Shown: positions 1-8,733 of the stretch, piece after piece
Layout: each line of letters starts with the position of its first letter
How positions within the stretch are numbered: position 1 is the stretch's first letter
Assembly (NCBI GenBank): GCA_050115555.1
Contig: JASFQI010000036.1
Location: 1 to 22,726 of the forward strand
Source: JASFQI01 sp050115555
Lineage (GTDB): Bacteria; Desulfobacterota; DSM-4660; Desulfatiglandales; HGW-15
Length of the DNA: 22,726 nucleotides
Direction of reading: 5' to 3'
Notes under the pieces: generated by a model
Database searches by the model: none
What the model was told of the DNA's origin: nothing
Seen by the model: only the letters and a program-made list of their open reading frames with translations
Translations under genes and position numbers: made by a program

Positions 1-766
1 GCACCGCACCAAAGCGCGGGGGGCACGATTCAAGGCAGGTCCCGCATTTGATGCACGTGTCCTGATCAATGACATGAACTCGGTTCTTGCCCCCGTCGAT
101 CGCATCGACAGGACATTTCCTCTTGCAGATCATGCAGGCCCTGCACTTTTCCGGGTCTATGTAGTACGAGGGTGCATTACGAATCAAATCGTCGATCTCT
201 TCAAGCGTGTAGAGGTTGGCATAGAGTTCTTGATCTGCCTGTTCCGTATTGTGAAGCGCCAGCTTCTCCCTTTTGGCCAGCTTGAGGTAAGGAACGAGCT
301 TCATCAGGTTCTCGAGCCTGGACTTCAATTCGTTTTTGTCCACGCCCTCAGCGGCTCCAAGGGGACCCAGCTCCTCGATCTCCCTGGCAAACAAATTCAT
401 GATCTGGGAGAAACGGATGCCCTCACCCGCAGATACCCATTCAATTCGCAGCCTCTTGGGATTGATTCCGATGTATTCCAATAGCTTTTTACAGAAATTC
501 ACCATGCTCAGGGCATCGTAGTTTCCCTCTGGATTGTAATGGCAGTCGTGAATATGGCAGCCTCCCACAAACATGCCGTCCTGGCCGCTCGAGAACGCAA
601 GCAGGATATGCTTCAGGTCCACGCGGCCGGAACACATCACCCGGATCAAACGGATATAACTCGGATATTGAAAACGAGAAACGCCGCATAGATCCGCTCC
701 TCCGTAACAGCACCAGTTGCATACCATCCCGATCATTTTGGGTCGAAACGTACCGTGTGCATTCAT
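1..766 (-). CDS. mvhD: MvhD-like hydrogenase iron-sulfur subunit with C-terminal ferredoxin (partial, 3' end outside window)
   Basis: The reverse strand is open from an ATG at 766 to the window edge (255 codons, no stop), so the C-terminus is missing. Residues about 10-137 are an MvhD domain: CNWCCYGGADLCG (16-28), MCSGRVD (44-50) and GGCHIHDCHY (68-77) carry its conserved cysteines. Residues 200-250 are a two-cluster ferredoxin, with CRACMICKRKCP (208-219) and CIKCGTCLESCP (238-249). In known Hdr complexes MvhD is the [2Fe-2S] protein that passes electrons between HdrA and a hydrogenase, formate dehydrogenase or other partner. The added ferredoxin recalls MvhD proteins of anaerobic bacteria, including BamF-type subunits. 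The start has AAGGAG 11 bases upstream, and the gene lies 37 bases after the preceding hdrA, so it is probably the next cistron. The partner is likely encoded further left. No in-frame TGA suggesting selenocysteine was seen in the visible part. Confidence 0.9.
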   Translation of the reverse strand, partial: MNAHGTFRPKMIGMVCNWCCYGGADLCGVSRFQYPSYIRLIRVMCSGRVDLKHILLAFSSGQDGMFVGGCHIHDCHYNPEGNYDALSMVNFCKKLLEYIGINPKRLRIEWVSAGEGIRFSQIMNLFAREIEELGPLGAAEGVDKNELKSRLENLMKLVPYLKLAKREKLALHNTEQADQELYANLYTLEEIDDLIRNAPSYYIDPEKCRACMICKRKCPVDAIDGGKNRVHVIDQDTCIKCGTCLESCPPRFGAV

Positions 767-803
767 TTTTCTCGCATCTCCTTCGCTGTCATCCGGGGTT
801 TTT

Positions 804-3800
804 TCAACTCAGCCCCGCTGCAATGATCTGGCCGCATAGCTCTTCATCGGTATAGTGCATGAGCTGTATCGCACCTGTCGGGCACTTCGAATTGCAGAGG
901 CCGCATCCTTTGCAGAGAACAGGAATCACGGCGGCCTTTTTCCCTCGTTTTGTCTCACGAAGCTCCAGGGCCCCGTAAGTGCACGCCGGTGCGCATGCTC
1001 CACACCCGATGCACACTTTCTCATTCACCGCGCACACGGATCCAGAAGCGGCGACCGTATCCTTTGAAAGCAGCGTCAAGGCCCTTCCGGCCGCTCCGTA
1101 TGCCTGGCTCACGGATTCCTTGATATGCTTCGGATAATGAGACATCCCGCACAGGAAAACCCCCTCTGCGGCAAAGTCAACCGGCCTCAGCTTTACGTGG
1201 GCCTCCTGAAAAAAACCGTCCGGTCCCAAGCCCACCTTGAACTGCTTGGAGATCTCCTCGCTTCCTGCAGCGGGAACCGTGGCCACAGACAACGCGAGGT
1301 AATCGGCATCCAATGCAAGCCTCCGGGCGAGGACGGGATCCTTTGCCATCACCCTCAAGACGGGCGTCCCCTCCGTTTCAACCGCTTCCACCCGGGGGGG
1401 ATCCTCGGGCTCGTAGCGAATGAACCGGACGTCCTTCTCCGCCGCTTCCCGGTAATCGTCCTCCAGGAAGCCATACGTTCTCATGTCCCGGAAAAACACA
1501 GCGATATCCATGTCGGGATTGATCTCTTTGAGCTTCAAGGCGTTCTTTATGGCATGACTGCAACAGATCCGGGAGCAGTAGTTCCTGTCCTCATTCCGGC
1601 AGCCCACGCATTGGATCATCACCAGGGACCGGGCACGGAGGACATCCTCTTCCCCGTTGGCGATCCGGCCCTCCAGATCCAGCTGAGTCAATACCCTCTC
1701 ATCCTGACCGTAGAGGTATTCCGTAGGCTCATACTCCTCCGCCCCGATCGCAATGACCGTAACCCCATGGCGGATCTCTTCATCCCCCCGTTTCGAGCTC
1801 ACCCTGGTGATGAAGCTCCCCACATACCCGCTCGCCTCCCGGATGGTCGCACCCGTGTACACATGGATGAGGGGGTGCTGATACACCTTTTTCACGAGAT
1901 CGCGCAGAAAGGCCTGAACATCCGTCCCGTCCAGCGTGTAATGGATCCTTCTGGCCGTTCCCCCCGGTTCCTCTTCCTTTTCCACCAGGTACACCTCATG
2001 TCTCTGGTTGGCGATGGACAGGGCACACGTCATCCCGGCGACTCCTCCACCGACCACTAGCGCCCTCTTGTCCACGGGAAGATCGAATTCCTGCAGCGGC
2101 TCCAGGTGATGCGCTCGCGCCACTGACATCCGAATGATATCCCTGGCCTTTCGCGTGGCCTCTTCGGGCTCTTTCGAGTGAACCCAGGAGCAATGCTCTC
2201 GGATGTTCGCCATGTCGAAGTAGTACGGATTGATGCCCGCTTCGCGAAGCGTGTCCCGGAACAGCGGTTCATGGGTCCTGGGGGTGCATGCCGCGACAAT
2301 CACACGATTGAGGCCTCTCTCCTCGATGTCCTTTGCCAGCATTGCAGCGGCCTCCGTGGAGCAGATAAACAGGCTTTCTTCCGCATGAACGACATGAGGT
2401 AGTGTCTTGGCATACTCAACGGTTTCGGGGACATTCACGACCCTTCCGATATTGGCTCCGCAATGGCACACATAGACGCCCACCCTGGGCTCTTCCCTCG
2501 ATACATCCTTCTCCGGAGGATACCTCCTTTCCCTGGCAAGCTTTCCCCGCCTGCGGGAAAGGAGCTCACCACATTGGGAACCTGCTCCACTGGCGGTCAG
2601 GACCGACTCGGGGATATCCATCGGCCCCTGGAAGGCGCCGCTTACAAAGATTCCGGGCCGGGTCGTCTCCATGGGGTTCACGGGATTGGTTTTACAGAAT
2701 CCATGCGCATTGAGTTCGATGCCGAAGGCATCGGCAAGGGCCTTCCCATGGGCGGGAGGGGCCAGTCCAACGGACAGTACCACCATATCGTAGATTTCTT
2801 CCTTCACGCCCTCATCAGGGGTTGTATATCGAACAGTGACATTCCTGGTTTCCGGATCCTCCTTTACAATCGATGCATAGCTCCTGATGAATCGGACCCC
2901 GGCAAGGCCCTTCGCCCTTTCGTAAAATCGTTCAAAGTCCTTGCTGTAGGAGCGGATATCATTATGGAAAACCGTGCACTCTGCGCCTTCGTCATGATCT
3001 TTTGTCAGGATCACCTGCTTTTGGGTATAGGTGCAGCACACCGCAGAGCAATAACTGTTATCGCCCGGCGTTACCCGCCTGGAGCCCACGCAGTGAATCC
3101 AGGCGATCCTGTGGGGATGCTTTTTATCGGAGGCCCGCAGGATCTCCCCTTCGTAGGGACCGGTGGCGCACAGCAGACGCTCATAATCGAACGCCGTGAC
3201 GACATTCTGAAAATCTCCGTAGTGGTACTCCGCTCGTACCGTAGGATCGAACGGCTCAATGCCGGGGGATAAGAGGATGGCTCCGACGTTGAGCTCGACT
3301 TTTTCCGGTTTCTGCTGAAAATCAATGGCGTTGGATTGACAGGCCGAGGCACAAATCCGGCATTTTCCCTCTTTGAGGTAGAGACAGCTTTCGTCGATAT
3401 AGGTGACGAGCGGAATGGCCTGAGCAAAGTAGATGTGGATGGCTTTATTATCTGAGATCTCCTGATTGAATGGATCCGGATATTCGACCGGGCAGTACTC
3501 GACGCAGGTGCCGCAACCCGTGCATCGGGTCTCATTCACGTAGCGGGGTTTTTTGATCAGGGTTACCTTGAAATCTCCCGCCTTCCCTTCCACCTGTTCG
3601 ACCTCCGTGTACGTAAACATCTCGATGTTCGGATGCCGGTTGCATTCGACGAACTTCGGAGACTCAATGCACATGGAGCAGTCATTGGTGGGAAAGGTCT
3701 TGTCCAGGTGGGCCATCTTTCCTCCGATGGTCGGTGACTTTTCCACGAAGTACACCTTAAAACCCGCTGTGCCCAGATCAAGCGCGGCTTGTATCCCGCT

Positions 3801-3899
3801 GATCCCGCCGCCCACCACCATGACGTCTCCAATATGGCCTCGCTCGAGACGTTGTCGAAGTTGAATCACGTTTTCTCTCATCCGTTGTTCGTCTTCCAT
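804..3899 (-). CDS. hdrA: HdrA-like flavoprotein, double-length (two FAD modules), second copy
   Basis: The protein has 1,031 residues. Module one has a Rossmann FAD motif VGGGISG (29-35), the HdrA segment TFPTNDCSMC (68-77), a 4Fe-4S motif CTGCGTCVEYCP (126-137), a second cysteine set C172/C180/C183/C187, and YCSAVCC (283-289). Module two begins with the HdrA-specific VYVCHCGANIG (475-485), then a second FAD site GGGVAG (617-622), YCSRICC (774-780) and a C-terminal ferredoxin, CIGCGACAPAC (963-973) and CKGCGLCNSKC (996-1006). Ordinary HdrA has one FAD and about 650 residues; this is a tandem arrangement like the long HdrA of class II benzoyl-CoA reductase complexes (BamE). In HdrA the FAD is the electron-bifurcating centre. 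The ATG at 3899 has AGGGG seven bases upstream. An in-frame ATG at 3947 would add 16 residues with no HdrA character, so the shorter start is preferred. It is followed by mvhD after 37 bases. Confidence 0.95.
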   Translation of the reverse strand: MEDEQRMRENVIQLRQRLERGHIGDVMVVGGGISGIQAALDLGTAGFKVYFVEKSPTIGGKMAHLDKTFPTNDCSMCIESPKFVECNRHPNIEMFTYTEVEQVEGKAGDFKVTLIKKPRYVNETRCTGCGTCVEYCPVEYPDPFNQEISDNKAIHIYFAQAIPLVTYIDESCLYLKEGKCRICASACQSNAIDFQQKPEKVELNVGAILLSPGIEPFDPTVRAEYHYGDFQNVVTAFDYERLLCATGPYEGEILRASDKKHPHRIAWIHCVGSRRVTPGDNSYCSAVCCTYTQKQVILTKDHDEGAECTVFHNDIRSYSKDFERFYERAKGLAGVRFIRSYASIVKEDPETRNVTVRYTTPDEGVKEEIYDMVVLSVGLAPPAHGKALADAFGIELNAHGFCKTNPVNPMETTRPGIFVSGAFQGPMDIPESVLTASGAGSQCGELLSRRRGKLARERRYPPEKDVSREEPRVGVYVCHCGANIGRVVNVPETVEYAKTLPHVVHAEESLFICSTEAAAMLAKDIEERGLNRVIVAACTPRTHEPLFRDTLREAGINPYYFDMANIREHCSWVHSKEPEEATRKARDIIRMSVARAHHLEPLQEFDLPVDKRALVVGGGVAGMTCALSIANQRHEVYLVEKEEEPGGTARRIHYTLDGTDVQAFLRDLVKKVYQHPLIHVYTGATIREASGYVGSFITRVSSKRGDEEIRHGVTVIAIGAEEYEPTEYLYGQDERVLTQLDLEGRIANGEEDVLRARSLVMIQCVGCRNEDRNYCSRICCSHAIKNALKLKEINPDMDIAVFFRDMRTYGFLEDDYREAAEKDVRFIRYEPEDPPRVEAVETEGTPVLRVMAKDPVLARRLALDADYLALSVATVPAAGSEEISKQFKVGLGPDGFFQEAHVKLRPVDFAAEGVFLCGMSHYPKHIKESVSQAYGAAGRALTLLSKDTVAASGSVCAVNEKVCIGCGACAPACTYGALELRETKRGKKAAVIPVLCKGCGLCNSKCPTGAIQLMHYTDEELCGQIIAAGLS

Positions 3900-3999
3900 G
3901 TTCAATCCCCTTATCCGGCTGTGTTGGGGGCACGTCTGTCCGGTCATGCCCGCAGGGGTGCCTTTCTTCCCGGGCCGAGTCTGTCCCTGCGACCGGGCG

Positions 4000-4134
4000 T
4001 CATGCCGCCTCAGCTTTCTTTTTGATCAGGCGTTCCGCAGGCCCTGCCCGCTTGACCGCCGCGACAACCGCCTTGGCAGTGTCCGCGAACTTGGTGGCTT
4101 CCGCCGAAGAGATCCAGGAAAAATCGCAAATCAC
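4000..4134 (-). pseudogene. Probable remnant of an mvhD gene (C-terminal 44 codons), or a small ORF
   Basis: Between the two hdrA genes a 44-codon frame starts at a GTG that overlaps the TGA of the upstream hdrA (GTGA, 4131-4134) and ends with TGA at 4000-4002. Its peptide contains SWISSAEATKF and, 11 residues later, RAGP. This matches the layout of the C-terminal part of the MvhD domain at the window's left end (EWVSAGEGIRF, then ELGP, residues 109-135). The alignment is short: about six identities, in the W-[IV]-S-x-x-E-x-x-x-F...GP pattern. The cysteine-bearing N-terminal part of MvhD is absent and the frame is closed by a stop at 4138-4140, so nothing more can be recovered upstream. The likely reading is that hdrA-mvhD was once duplicated and most of this mvhD was deleted. 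Alternatives are a coupled small protein or chance. No good Shine-Dalgarno sequence precedes the GTG. Confidence 0.5.
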
Positions 4135-7100
4135 ATCTCATGAATCATGGCCATAATCTGTCCGGATTCGAACCCGCGCAGGTTGATGGCCCCTGAACGG
4201 CAGGAGGCCACGCACAGGCCGCATCCCTTGCACAGGACCGGGTTGATCTCCGCCTTTCCTGCAAAAGGCCCCTCCGTGATGAAATCGGATGCGTTGTACG
4301 GACACAGCGAGACGCAAACCCCACACCCGCTGCATGCCGATGGGGTGATGTAGGCGACGTTCCCGCTGGTAGCGATGGTTTTTCGTGCGAGCAGGGTAAC
4401 AGCCCGGGAGGCCGCTGCCTGGGCCTGAGCGATGGACTCGTCAATGGGCTTGGGATAGTGGGCCATGCCGCAGAGAAAAACCCCGTCCGTAGCGAACTCA
4501 AACGGTGCAAGCTTGACGTGGGCTTCTACAAAGAACCCGTTTTCATCCATGGGGATCTTGAAGAACCGGGCCAGTTGTTCGTCCTTGGGAGGCACCACGG
4601 CACTGGCCAGCGTGAGCAGATCGGCACGAATCTCCACGGGCCTTCCCAGAAGCGGATCCACGGCACGAAGAATCAGGCCCTTTTCGCCGGAGACGACCTC
4701 GGGCTTGTGATCCCGGTCATACCGGAGAAAGATCACGCCTTTTTCCCTGGCCTCCTGAAAGAGGTACTCCCGTTCCCCATAGGTCCGGATGTCCCGGTAT
4801 AAAACCACCACGGTCATCTCCGGGTTCACCTGCTTCATATGAAGGGCGCTGACCAGGGTATGCGTGCAGCAGACGCGGGAGCAGTAGGGCCTTTCCGGTT
4901 CCCGGGACCCCACACACTGAATGAAAGCGACCGTGCTCAGGCGGGACGGGTCCAGCTCCCCGGACAGGATCTTTCGATCGAGCTCCAAAGCCGTGACCAC
5001 CCGGGATTCTTCTCCATAGAGATACTCCCCGGGGCGGTGCTCCTCGGCACCGGTAGCGATAACGGTCACCCCGTGTCGAACGGTTTCTTCCGCTCCTTCG
5101 TGCGTGAGGGTGGATTCAAAGTTTCCCACAAAACCGTCGACACGGGTGAGCGTGGAATCGAGATGGACCTGAATGTTCTTATGGGATAGGACGTCCTGGA
5201 TCAAGGCGTCCAGCTGCGCCTGAACGTCTTCCCCCTGGGCGGTCCGGAAAAGGGATCGGGCCTGTCCACCCAGTTGCGAGCCTCGTTCAACGAGATGGAC
5301 AGGGTAACCCTGATCCGCCAGGGAGCGTGCCGCAGCCATCCCCGAAACGCCGCCCCCGATGACCAGCGCGTTCGGGTCGATCTCCAGCGTCTCCTCCTCC
5401 AAGGGCTCGCACAGGGCCACCTTGGCCACGGCCATGCGGACCAGGTCTTCGGCCTTTTTCGTGGCATTGACCGGTTCCTCCCGGTGAACCCAGGACCCGT
5501 GATTCCGGATGTTGACCATCTCGAAGAGGTACTTGTTGAGCCCCGCCTTGACCAGGGTCTCCTGGAAAAGGGGCTCGTGGGTCTTGGGCGTGCAGGCGGC
5601 CACCACGATCCGATTCAGGTCGTTTTCCTGAATCACCCGGGTCATGATGTCCTGGGTGTCCTGGGAGCAGGTGTAGAGGTTGTCGGCTGCATACTCCACA
5701 TACGGCAGGTTCCTGGCATAGTCCCTCACAGCGGGCACATCGATCACTCCACCGATATTGGTTCCACAGTGACAGACAAAAACGCCGACGCGGGGGCGGT
5801 CCCCTGTGACGTTGAGCTCCGCCGGCGGAGTATAGGAAACCGTTTCCGTGCCCCGGGCCTGCCACACTGTGGAGCCGGCCATCATGGCGGCGGATCCCGC
5901 TTCGATGACCGTCTGTGGAATGTCCTTGGGACCCTGGAATGCCCCGCAGACGTAAATCCCCTTTTGAGAGGTCTCGACCGGGCTGAACGAGGCGGTCTTT
6001 GCGAATCCGCCCGGTGTCAGTTGGATGTTCAGTTTCCGGGCGAGGTCCACCACGTCTTCAGGGATCTCCATCCCCACGGAGAGGACGGCAAGGTCGAAGC
6101 TTTCTTCATGGAGTGATCCTTCCGCGTCTGCATAGACCAGGCGCAGCCCTCCTTCCGGAAGGGGCAGAATGCTGTGAACGCGGCTTTGTTGAAACCGGAT
6201 TCCGTGACGGGCCCGGGCGTCGTTGTAACATTCCTCGAATCCTTTTCCATGCGTCCTCATGTCCATGTAGAAGATCGAGCAGTCCAGCTCCTTTTCCGCA
6301 TGCTCCTTTGCAATAATCGCCTGCTTGATGGCGTACATGCAGCATACCGAAGAGCAGTAGGCATGGCTGCAGGGTTGAATGCTCCGCGAGCCCACGCACT
6401 GGATCCAGGCGATTTTCACGCACTCCTGATGGTCGGACATGCGAACCAGGTGCCCCATAGTCGGTCCGGAGGCCGACAGGAGTCTTTCGAACTCCAGGGC
6501 GGTCAGGACGTCCGGACAGGTCGCATAGGCCAAGGTGTCCATTCCGGAGGGATCAAACGCCCGAAAACCCGGCGCCAGGATGACGCTGCCTACATCGATC
6601 GTGAGGTCACGGTCCGTGTCCTTGAAATGGATCGCCCCTGCCGGGCAGAATTTTTCGCAGGCCCGGCATTTGCCTTTCTTGAGGTAAAGGCACTGCTCCC
6701 CGTCGATCACGTATTTCAGTGGGACGGCCTGCGGGTACTGGACATAGACCGCCTTTCGCCTGCCGAGGTTCCCGTTGAACAGATCATCGACCTTTGTCGG
6801 GCACTTTTCCGCACAGGTCCCGCACGCGATACACTTGGTCGTGTCCACATACCGGGCCTTCTGAAAGAGGTCCACCTGGAACCGTCCGGGACCTCCCCGG
6901 ATGTCGCGGACTTCTGCCAGGGTGATCAGATGGATATTGGGATGCCTTCCCACCTCCACCAGCTTGGGGGACATGATGCACATGGCACAGTCGTTGGTGG
7001 GGAACGTCTTGTCCAGCTGGGCCATGACACCGCCGATGGACGCGTTCTTTTCAACCATGTGGACAGAATAGCCCGAGTCGGCCAGAAGCAGGGCGGCCTG

Positions 7101-7157
7101 GATGGCTCCGATGCCGCCGCCCACGATCATGACGGATCCGATGACGTCTTGTTTCAT
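4131..7157 (-). CDS. hdrA: HdrA-like flavoprotein, double-length (two FAD modules), first copy
   Basis: The protein has 1,008 residues with the same two-module plan as its downstream neighbour. FAD site one is VGGGIGA (12-18). TFPTNDCAMC (51-60), CIACGTCAEKCP (109-120), C156/C164/C167/C171 and YCSSVCC (267-273) follow. The HdrA thioredoxin-reductase-like half starts at VFVCHCGTNIG (459-469), with FAD site two GGGVSG (601-606), YCSRVCC (758-764) and a C-terminal ferredoxin, CSGCGVCVSLC (942-952) and CKGCGLCVASC (976-986). The last cluster lacks the usual proline after its fourth cysteine (CRSG). The two paralogues are clearly diverged, so the duplication is not recent. The ATG at 7157 has AGGAGG seven bases upstream. 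It follows the HdrBC-like gene by 63 bases. By family role it should be the flavin core that splits or merges electron pairs between ferredoxin, NAD(P)H and the CCG protein; this role is inferred. Confidence 0.95.
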   Translation of the reverse strand: MKQDVIGSVMIVGGGIGAIQAALLLADSGYSVHMVEKNASIGGVMAQLDKTFPTNDCAMCIMSPKLVEVGRHPNIHLITLAEVRDIRGGPGRFQVDLFQKARYVDTTKCIACGTCAEKCPTKVDDLFNGNLGRRKAVYVQYPQAVPLKYVIDGEQCLYLKKGKCRACEKFCPAGAIHFKDTDRDLTIDVGSVILAPGFRAFDPSGMDTLAYATCPDVLTALEFERLLSASGPTMGHLVRMSDHQECVKIAWIQCVGSRSIQPCSHAYCSSVCCMYAIKQAIIAKEHAEKELDCSIFYMDMRTHGKGFEECYNDARARHGIRFQQSRVHSILPLPEGGLRLVYADAEGSLHEESFDLAVLSVGMEIPEDVVDLARKLNIQLTPGGFAKTASFSPVETSQKGIYVCGAFQGPKDIPQTVIEAGSAAMMAGSTVWQARGTETVSYTPPAELNVTGDRPRVGVFVCHCGTNIGGVIDVPAVRDYARNLPYVEYAADNLYTCSQDTQDIMTRVIQENDLNRIVVAACTPKTHEPLFQETLVKAGLNKYLFEMVNIRNHGSWVHREEPVNATKKAEDLVRMAVAKVALCEPLEEETLEIDPNALVIGGGVSGMAAARSLADQGYPVHLVERGSQLGGQARSLFRTAQGEDVQAQLDALIQDVLSHKNIQVHLDSTLTRVDGFVGNFESTLTHEGAEETVRHGVTVIATGAEEHRPGEYLYGEESRVVTALELDRKILSGELDPSRLSTVAFIQCVGSREPERPYCSRVCCTHTLVSALHMKQVNPEMTVVVLYRDIRTYGEREYLFQEAREKGVIFLRYDRDHKPEVVSGEKGLILRAVDPLLGRPVEIRADLLTLASAVVPPKDEQLARFFKIPMDENGFFVEAHVKLAPFEFATDGVFLCGMAHYPKPIDESIAQAQAAASRAVTLLARKTIATSGNVAYITPSACSGCGVCVSLCPYNASDFITEGPFAGKAEINPVLCKGCGLCVASCRSGAINLRGFESGQIMAMIHEM

Positions 7158-7220
7158 GAGATGCCCTCCTGATCTCCTGTTCCGCCCCGCTGCCAGAGAG
7201 CGGGGCGGAGGATTTCCGGA

Positions 7221-8528
7221 TCATTCGGATTCGGGGAGGTTGACCTCCAGGAGGTCCGGGCCCAGGTAGGCCCTCTCGGTATCCGCCAGGATGCCCAGAG
7301 CAAGGCCGATCAGGGTCCAGAGGTGAATGACCCCATACCCTCCTTCATAGTGCTCGCTCAGGTCGTGGATCTGTGCGTGGCAGTTGTGGCAGGGGGTCAC
7401 GCAGTAATCCGCGCCCGACGCCATGATCTGGTTATGCTTGAGCCAGCCGTAGTGGCGCCGGGCCTCGTTGTACCCGGATTGGAGGTACCCGCCTCCGCCC
7501 CCGCAGCAGTAGTTGTTGGACCTGTTGGGGTAGATCTCCCGGAAGTTCTCCTCGCCCACGCAGGACTTGACCACGAAACGAAGGTCATCGGCCAGAGGAT
7601 CGCCGAAGCTCTTCCGTACCTGCTGGCAGGGATCCTGGACCGTGAATGTGACCTTCAGATCCTTGTTCCAGTCCGAGCTCACCTTGAGCTTTCCTTCCCG
7701 GATCCATCTGGCGTAGTAGAAGACCATGGGGGCGATCTCCAGGTCCGTCTCGATCCCGAATCGCCTCTGCCCCTGCCAGACAGAGTACGTGGAATGGCCG
7801 CACTCGGTGTTGAGGTAGACCTTGCAGCCCAGGTCCGCGGCCGACTGGAGGGTCTGCCTGGCGATCTTGTGCCAGTTCTCGTCGTCCGCCAGGAACATGC
7901 AGTAGTTTTCCCCGCCCCAGGCATTGCAGGAGTAGGTCCAGTCCGCTCCCACCAGGTGCAGGATCTTCCAGAGGGGTACCATTTCCTCCGGTTCGGTGAC
8001 CGGCTCTCTGGAGTTCTGGCTCAGGAAAAAATGGGCCCCCTGCTTGTCGATGGGGGCCTGAAGTTCCTCCCAGCCGGGCTGGGTTTCCCGGACCTCCTCC
8101 ACGAGGTCCTCCACCACGAACCGGAAATCCTCCGGGGCCGCGCCCATGGCGCTGCAGCTCTCGTTCCGAAGGGCCATGTCGCAGGAGCCGAGAATGCCCT
8201 TGGGCCGTTCCTCCCTGGGCCAGAGCTTACGGGCCTCGTGGACCAGGCCCGCGATGTTGATGCCCATGGGGCACGCATAGGTGCAGCGCATGCACAGGCT
8301 GCACATCCAGACCCACGGGTGGCCGGCAATCTCTTCATCCAGACCGAACACGGCCATTCGCAGGAACTTTCGAGGGTCCATGTTCTCGAGGCCGGTGGCC
8401 GGGCATCCCGATGCACAGGCCCCGCACGTGAGACAGAGGTTCAGGTGCCCTTGATCCGGAAGAATTTCACGCACCTTGTCCAAAAATGTGGTTTGCTTCT
8501 TTTCACCGAGCTTGATGACTTCCGACAT
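7221..8528 (-). CDS. HdrBC/HdrD-like iron-sulfur protein (two 4Fe-4S clusters plus CCG domain)
   Basis: The protein has 435 residues from the ATG at 8528, which has GGAGG nine bases upstream; the longer in-frame start at 8633 lacks such support. The HdrC-like N-terminus has CLTCGACASGCP (32-43) and CSLCMRCTYACP (76-87). The C-terminal HdrB-like part has one intact CCG motif: C301, CC at 341-342 followed by five glycines, then C380 and C383 (CHNC). This set binds a noncubane 4Fe-4S cluster in HdrB. The first CCG repeat is degraded: C201, C210, C235 and C243 remain, but there is no CC pair or final CxxC. That pattern is closer to DsrK/HmeD and HdrD-like proteins than to methanogen HdrB, which has two complete motifs. 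No membrane segments are seen, so it is probably cytoplasmic. It heads the Hdr gene set and likely forms the disulfide- or thiol-reducing arm, substrate unknown. Confidence 0.9.
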   Translation of the reverse strand: MSEVIKLGEKKQTTFLDKVREILPDQGHLNLCLTCGACASGCPATGLENMDPRKFLRMAVFGLDEEIAGHPWVWMCSLCMRCTYACPMGINIAGLVHEARKLWPREERPKGILGSCDMALRNESCSAMGAAPEDFRFVVEDLVEEVRETQPGWEELQAPIDKQGAHFFLSQNSREPVTEPEEMVPLWKILHLVGADWTYSCNAWGGENYCMFLADDENWHKIARQTLQSAADLGCKVYLNTECGHSTYSVWQGQRRFGIETDLEIAPMVFYYARWIREGKLKVSSDWNKDLKVTFTVQDPCQQVRKSFGDPLADDLRFVVKSCVGEENFREIYPNRSNNYCCGGGGGYLQSGYNEARRHYGWLKHNQIMASGADYCVTPCHNCHAQIHDLSEHYEGGYGVIHLWTLIGLALGILADTERAYLGPDLLEVNLPESE

Positions 8529-8585
8529 GATCGTTGTCCTCCGTTCCCTCGGCCTTTCCTGGCGGAGAAAAAGGTTCCCCTCATC

Positions 8586-8626
8586 GCTCGCTGAAAAAGG
8601 GAACAGACTTCCTTTGCCGAGCGAGC
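8586..8626 (-). repeat. Imperfect hairpin in the hdr leader
   Basis: GCTCGCT (8586-8592) pairs with AGCGAGC (8620-8626). Inside, AAAGG (8596-8600) pairs with CCTTT (8611-8615) around a 10-base loop, with a small internal loop of three and four bases. The structure lies 58 bases upstream of the start codon of the HdrBC-like gene. It is not followed by a T-run on either strand, so it is not a standard terminator. It could be an RNA structure controlling translation or stability, or one copy of a dispersed repeat. Confidence 0.45.
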
Positions 8627-8733
8627 TTCGCACTCAAGGGACCTACCCGGATCAAGCGGAATAACGGCTTATTAGATTGCTTTTGGTGATAGGAGGATGA
8701 AAGGACATCCTTTTTTCAGCAATAGAGTGAGCC

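Noticed and set aside
1..766. Selenocysteine in the MvhD or HdrA proteins, as in some Bam and Hdr subunits
   Set aside because: The cysteine motifs are all encoded by Cys codons and no in-frame TGA interrupts the visible genes.
7323..8594. 423-codon plus-strand open frame
   Set aside because: Antisense to the HdrBC-like gene, no domain or ribosome site.
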